Positions 45,101 to 47,129 of a stretch of 47,129 nucleotides of DNA are shown in pieces. The DNA is from a virus. The notes beneath the pieces are model-generated. The model had not been told where the DNA came from. It saw nothing but the letters and a program-made list of their open reading frames with translations, and made no database searches. Both the position numbers and the translations under genes were made by a program. Each line of letters opens with the position of its first letter. Within the stretch, counting starts at the first letter, position 1. The stretch covers positions 1 through 47,129 of the IMG/VR virus record IMGVR_UViG_3300048591_000481, one strand, 5' to 3'.

Positions 45101-45151
45101 AGATGCATTTGGTTTGAACCTACAGACTGCTAATTAGCAACTGATGCATCT
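45101..45151 (-). ncRNA. short tRNA-like element (D)
   Basis: On the minus strand an 8-bp acceptor-like stem (AGATGCAT / ATGCATCT) closes 51 bases. Inside are one hairpin (TTGC/GCAG around TAATTA) and a T-arm-like GGTTCAAACC. There is no D-arm, and the T-stem is weak. It overlaps the end of a tiny ORF (45130-45159). It may be a degenerate tRNA or a tRNA-like processing signal. Confidence 0.35.
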
Positions 45152-45159
45152 AAATTCAT
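45130..45159 (-). CDS. tiny ORF, nine residues
   Basis: ATG overlaps the stop of the previous tiny ORF in ATGA form. The frame reads MNLDASVAN and a TAG. It could be translated by coupling to the upstream strong ribosome site. Too short to prove; it lies in the tRNA-like element D. Confidence 0.2.
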   Translation of the reverse strand: MNLDASVAN

Positions 45160-45182
45160 GCCTCTAAACCCTCTTTAGTCAT
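45156..45182 (-). CDS. tiny ORF, eight residues, strong ribosome site
   Basis: GGAGG (45188-45192) five bases before ATG, then MTKEGLEA and TGA overlapping the next ATG. A strong ribosome site before so short a frame suggests a leader peptide or a translation-coupling device for the modifier transcript. Confidence 0.3.
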   Translation of the reverse strand: MTKEGLEA

Positions 45183-45211
45183 TTTAACCTCCATTATATT
45201 GATAAAAAATA

Positions 45212-45351
45212 GGATATGGCAGGACTCGAACCTGCATTGTCTCTTATCATAGACTACTGAGTGTTGGCAACCCTCGAAGCGCACAGGCTTCACTCATTCC
45301 ATCCACTGTAATCAGTATGATAACAGAGTTTTATCATTAAATTACATATCC
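45212..45351 (-). tRNA. 140-nt tRNA-like element with extended anticodon arm (C)
   Basis: On the minus strand: 7-bp acceptor GGATATG / CATATCC (10 bp if flanks are included), a D-arm-like ATTTAATGATAAAAC, a five-base variable loop and a perfect T-arm GCAGG-TTCGAGT-CCTGC. Where the anticodon arm should be, a long helix CTCT(G)TTATCATA / TATGATAAGAG encloses about 63 bases with an inner GAAGC/GCTTC hairpin. The CAT in the ATCATAC segment resembles an anticodon loop but cannot be closed normally. No CCA is encoded. It might be a tRNA with an insertion or a tmRNA-like RNA. Confidence 0.5.
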
Positions 45352-45419
45352 TATATTGCTTAACTTTCATACAGACTTGCTCTCAGGTTATACCTTTGTC
45401 AATTCTGTGCTCTGTTAAG

Positions 45420-45446
45420 GTTTTACATTAAATTACATACTCTTAT
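45420..45446 (-). repeat. degenerate copy of the 5' part of element C
   Basis: The segment GTTTTACATTAAATTACATA (45420-45439, plus strand) with the bases after it nearly repeats 45328-45354, with small indels. This is the acceptor/D-arm part of element C. No 3' half follows, so it looks like a remnant of a duplication. Confidence 0.5.
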
Positions 45447-45508
45447 ATTTCATACAATAAATCGCATGTTCCTGAGTGAACATACAGTTATACCTATCGG
45501 TATCTGGT

Positions 45509-45655
45509 TTATCTTATGAAATAGTAAATTAAATGCGCACCAAAATAAATAGCGCATACTATAAACATTATGTAAGTAAATTTCATTAAATATCTGTCAA
45601 GTTCAGATTCTTCTGAACTTAGATATTCATAAATTAATTTCTTCAGTTTTTCCAT
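45509..45655 (-). CDS. 48-residue single-span membrane protein
   Basis: ATG 45655 has GGAGTG eight bases upstream. The first 22 residues are charged (MEKLKKLIYEYLSSEESEL), and then one hydrophobic helix (about 25-45: TYIMFIVCAIYFGAHLIYY). It lies between tRNA-like elements with two strong hairpins before its ribosome site. Confidence 0.55.
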   Translation of the reverse strand: MEKLKKLIYEYLSSEESELDRYLMKFTYIMFIVCAIYFGAHLIYYFIR

Positions 45656-45673
45656 TTTACACTCCATAATTTT

Positions 45674-45728
45674 AGCCCATTGGGATATGAGGGTATCCCG
45701 CAGGGCTTACGGTGTCTTAGAAAACACC
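45674..45728 (-). promoter_or_regulatory. two strong hairpins before the 48-residue ORF
   Basis: Hairpin 1: AGCCC/GGGCT outer (45674-45678, 45703-45707) and GGGATA/TATCCC inner (45682-45687, 45694-45699). Hairpin 2: GGTGT/ACACC (45711-45715, 45724-45728), followed on the plus strand by a T-rich run. On the minus transcript they precede the ORF's ribosome site and could regulate its translation. No known riboswitch class was recognised. Confidence 0.4.
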
Positions 45729-45907
45729 TATTTTTAGTTTTGTCTCAATTCTAAGATAGTACGATTAATATAAAACTTGATTTAAGGCGTCAAATAAACT
45801 CCGTGTGCCCTTAATATACCTTACCTATACGTTTATATTGGCTTTATAAATTAAGAGCCACACAGGGCTTTATTTAACAATCCTTTAACCTTTAAGTTAG
45901 TATATAG
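45729..45907. other. non-coding stretch
   Basis: No ORF with a ribosome site. A 6-base complement (TTAAGG / CCTTAA) and small GGCT/AGCC hairpins are present. It is part of the gap between the 48-residue ORF and the 45975 gene. Confidence 0.5.
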
Positions 45908-45968
45908 AAGTGGAACGGGAATCGAACCCTATACCCAGCGATTAATGCTCGGGCTACCATATCCACTT
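45908..45968 (-). tRNA. D-armless tRNA-like element (B)
   Basis: On the minus strand a 7-bp acceptor AAGTGGA / TCCACTT closes 61 bases. A hairpin CCC-G-AGC / GCT-GGG with a 7-base loop ATTAATC places TAA at anticodon positions after T33. A T-loop TTCGATT lies in a weak 3-bp stem (GGG/CCC). The 5' D-stem is missing; TGGTAG is left of it. It may be a degenerate or unusual tRNA, or a punctuation signal after the 45975 gene. Confidence 0.45.
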
Positions 45969-45974
45969 TACCTT

Positions 45975-46538
45975 TTATGATAACAACTCTGATTCTGGTG
46001 TTATTGGAGCTAACTTCCAATAATTATGGCTTAAACCTGCCATACCTTTAGCAGATGGTGTTAAGCCTAATTGTTCTGTATGAAACAACTCAGTTAACCG
46101 AGATGGAAATAATAACGTTCCGTCAGCGTTTTTAACTCTGTTTCCTTCTGCCACAGTATATATTTCTGAATAAACACCACCGTGTTCCATTCTAACAATG
46201 TCACCAATGTTGAATTTTGGAACATAGTTTCCTGTTGAACGAGATGCTCTAACATCTGCAGGCATTTCATATAAACTGTCTTCAAATAAGAAGACTTTTT
46301 TGCCTTTTAATGTTTCAGGACAGGTCTCAAGTTTAGCTTTTTCAAGCTGTCTTTGTAAATTGACCATTTCCACACTCAAATTTACCACGTCAGCTTCTGG
46401 TTCGGTAAATTCGAGTTTGAGCATTTCAATTTTTTGCTGAATGTCAGCCACTTTTATAGCTTTCAATTCAGCAAAATTATTGCGATAATGTTGCAACGCA
46501 ATAACATATTCTGAGTATGATTTTACTTCTTGCATCAT
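45975..46538 (-). CDS. hypothetical coiled-coil plus beta-domain protein
   Basis: A 187-residue protein. The first 75 residues are a coiled coil (ELKAIKVADIQQKIEMLKL; VNLQRQLEKAKLE). A beta-rich region follows with an SH3/KOW-like pattern (NIGDIVRMEHGGVYSEIYTV, split across about 115-135). Codon use looks a bit more GC-rich than the neighbours. AAAAGGAAA lies before the ATG. It is first in the leftward arm; function unknown. Confidence 0.7.
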   Translation of the reverse strand: MMQEVKSYSEYVIALQHYRNNFAELKAIKVADIQQKIEMLKLEFTEPEADVVNLSVEMVNLQRQLEKAKLETCPETLKGKKVFLFEDSLYEMPADVRASRSTGNYVPKFNIGDIVRMEHGGVYSEIYTVAEGNRVKNADGTLLFPSRLTELFHTEQLGLTPSAKGMAGLSHNYWKLAPITPESELLS

Positions 46539-46630
46539 TTTTTTCCTTTTAGTTTGTGGTTAGTGGTGTATAGCAATTGAATGCCCACGTCTTAAACGTA
46601 CACCATTTTATTTATTATCAGAAATACACC

Positions 46631-46678
46631 TCATAAGGTTTTAAGAATCCATTCGTGAATGTTATAAGTTTCGTTCAT
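46631..46678 (-). CDS. possible 15-residue leader peptide
   Basis: AAGGGG lies six bases before ATG 46678, then MNETYNIHEWILKTL and TGA. It precedes the 45975 gene by about 90 bases. Could be a leader peptide or chance. Confidence 0.25.
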   Translation of the reverse strand: MNETYNIHEWILKTL

Positions 46679-46706
46679 CTTATACCCCTTTTTGTTGTTT
46701 AGTTAG

Positions 46707-46774
46707 AGATGGTACAGGAATTGAACCTGTTAGGTTTTACCCTACTTTGTCGAGTTAACGACCCTTGACCATCT
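46707..46774 (-). tRNA. 68-nt tRNA-like element (A)
   Basis: On the minus strand a perfect 7-bp acceptor AGATGGT / ACCATCT and a perfect T-arm ACAGG-TTCAATT-CCTGT. Between them are two small hairpins, GTCG/CGAC around TTAACT and TAGG/CCTA around GTAAAA. Neither fits a normal D- or anticodon arm with U33 and a five-base variable loop. No CCA is encoded. A degenerate or atypical tRNA is the best description. Confidence 0.5.
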
Positions 46775-47129
46775 TACCATCAAACAAAAGGTAAAATGAT
46801 TTTTCTGACGTGCATAACACGCCCATCGGTATGTCAAAGAACCTGAGGATATACAGTTTATTTGATGTACCTGTCTAATTGGTTAGATTAGGCAAAATAC
46901 TGATATTTTAGCTATATTATACCCTTAAAAATAAGTATAATATTGGCTTAGATATACTCAAATTCAATCTGTAAAGAACTTATAAGGTATCTTAGACTAT
47001 ATACTAAATCTTATACCTTATACTATAATAAAATACCTGTAATATCCTAAGTTTAGTTTTATAAAATTCGTCATGAAATATTAATATAGGGGGGTATATA
47101 TATTAAGTACCTGTTAAATGGGTGTTATA
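46775..47129. other. non-coding right end
   Basis: No supported gene in this 355-base stretch. On the minus strand TTGAGT and TATACT boxes with a 16-base spacer occur near 46931-46961 and may be a promoter for the leftward arm. A G6 run lies at about 47087-47094. AACAGGTA near 47108-47115 resembles the element upstream of other promoters. Confidence 0.4.

Noticed and set aside
45212-45351. Ordinary tRNA with a CAT anticodon
   Set aside because: ATCATAC looks like a Met/Ile anticodon loop, but no 3' strand of an anticodon stem follows it at the right distance, so a normal tRNA cannot be drawn.
45212-45351. Canonical tmRNA
   Set aside because: The RNA is far too short, lacks CCA, and has no clear tag frame ending in AA-stop.
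46631-47129. CRISPR array at the right end
   Set aside because: No regularly spaced repeats of constant length are seen; the repetitive look is AT-rich sequence.

Overview
The window looks like most or all of a tailed double-stranded DNA phage genome with low GC. It was read by eye from the nucleotide sequence and translated frames; no search was run. The likely host is a Gram-negative bacterium of the Bacteroidota / Ignavibacteria (FCB) type. This rests on several exported proteins whose signal peptides end in A-Q (16708, 16973, 26485, 27042), on envelope-spanning lysis genes, and on the low GC. Shine-Dalgarno sites (GGAG, AGGAGG) are common, which argues against a typical Bacteroides host. 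No integrase, repressor, DNA polymerase or primase was recognised.

The genome has two arms. The rightward arm (268-31017) is the late, virion and lysis arm: packaging genes (terminase large subunit, portal), scaffold, major coat protein, small head proteins, head-tail connector proteins, a large nozzle-like beta protein, a fibre, short exported proteins, ejection proteins including one of 2287 residues, a C-type lectin / FGE-fold protein with a diversity-generating-retroelement variable region, a small zincin, and a lysis cassette (coiled-coil membrane protein, holin candidate, spanin candidate, SLT lysozyme) closed by an intrinsic terminator. The set suggests a podovirus of P22-like or related plan, without a long tail tape measure or sheath.

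The leftward arm (46538-31089, minus strand) is the early, replication and accessory arm. It contains an exonuclease, an ERF annealing protein, an SSB-like protein, a DnaB-like helicase, a DNA methyltransferase, a YopX-like protein, a RusA resolvase, a MazG-like pyrophosphatase, two paralogous proteins of unknown function, and many small proteins.

The most unusual content is at 42028-45052. Four consecutive minus-strand genes encode a beta-grasp ubiquitin-like protein, an E2-like protein with an HPHISGSIC active-site motif and a zinc knuckle, an E1/ThiF-like activating enzyme, and a JAB/JAMM isopeptidase. This is a complete ubiquitin-like conjugation and deconjugation cassette carried by a phage. 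An intrinsic terminator separates the modifier gene from the enzyme genes.

Upstream of it (45101-46774) is a region of low coding density that holds a set of tRNA-like elements. Each has an acceptor stem and a T-arm-like hairpin, but the rest is aberrant: no D-arm, very short, or a long branched anticodon arm. They sit between short genes in the transcript. The first 267 bases form a divergent control region with a strong rightward promoter and a weaker leftward one. The leftward promoter would feed the minus arm if the genome is circular or circularly permuted.
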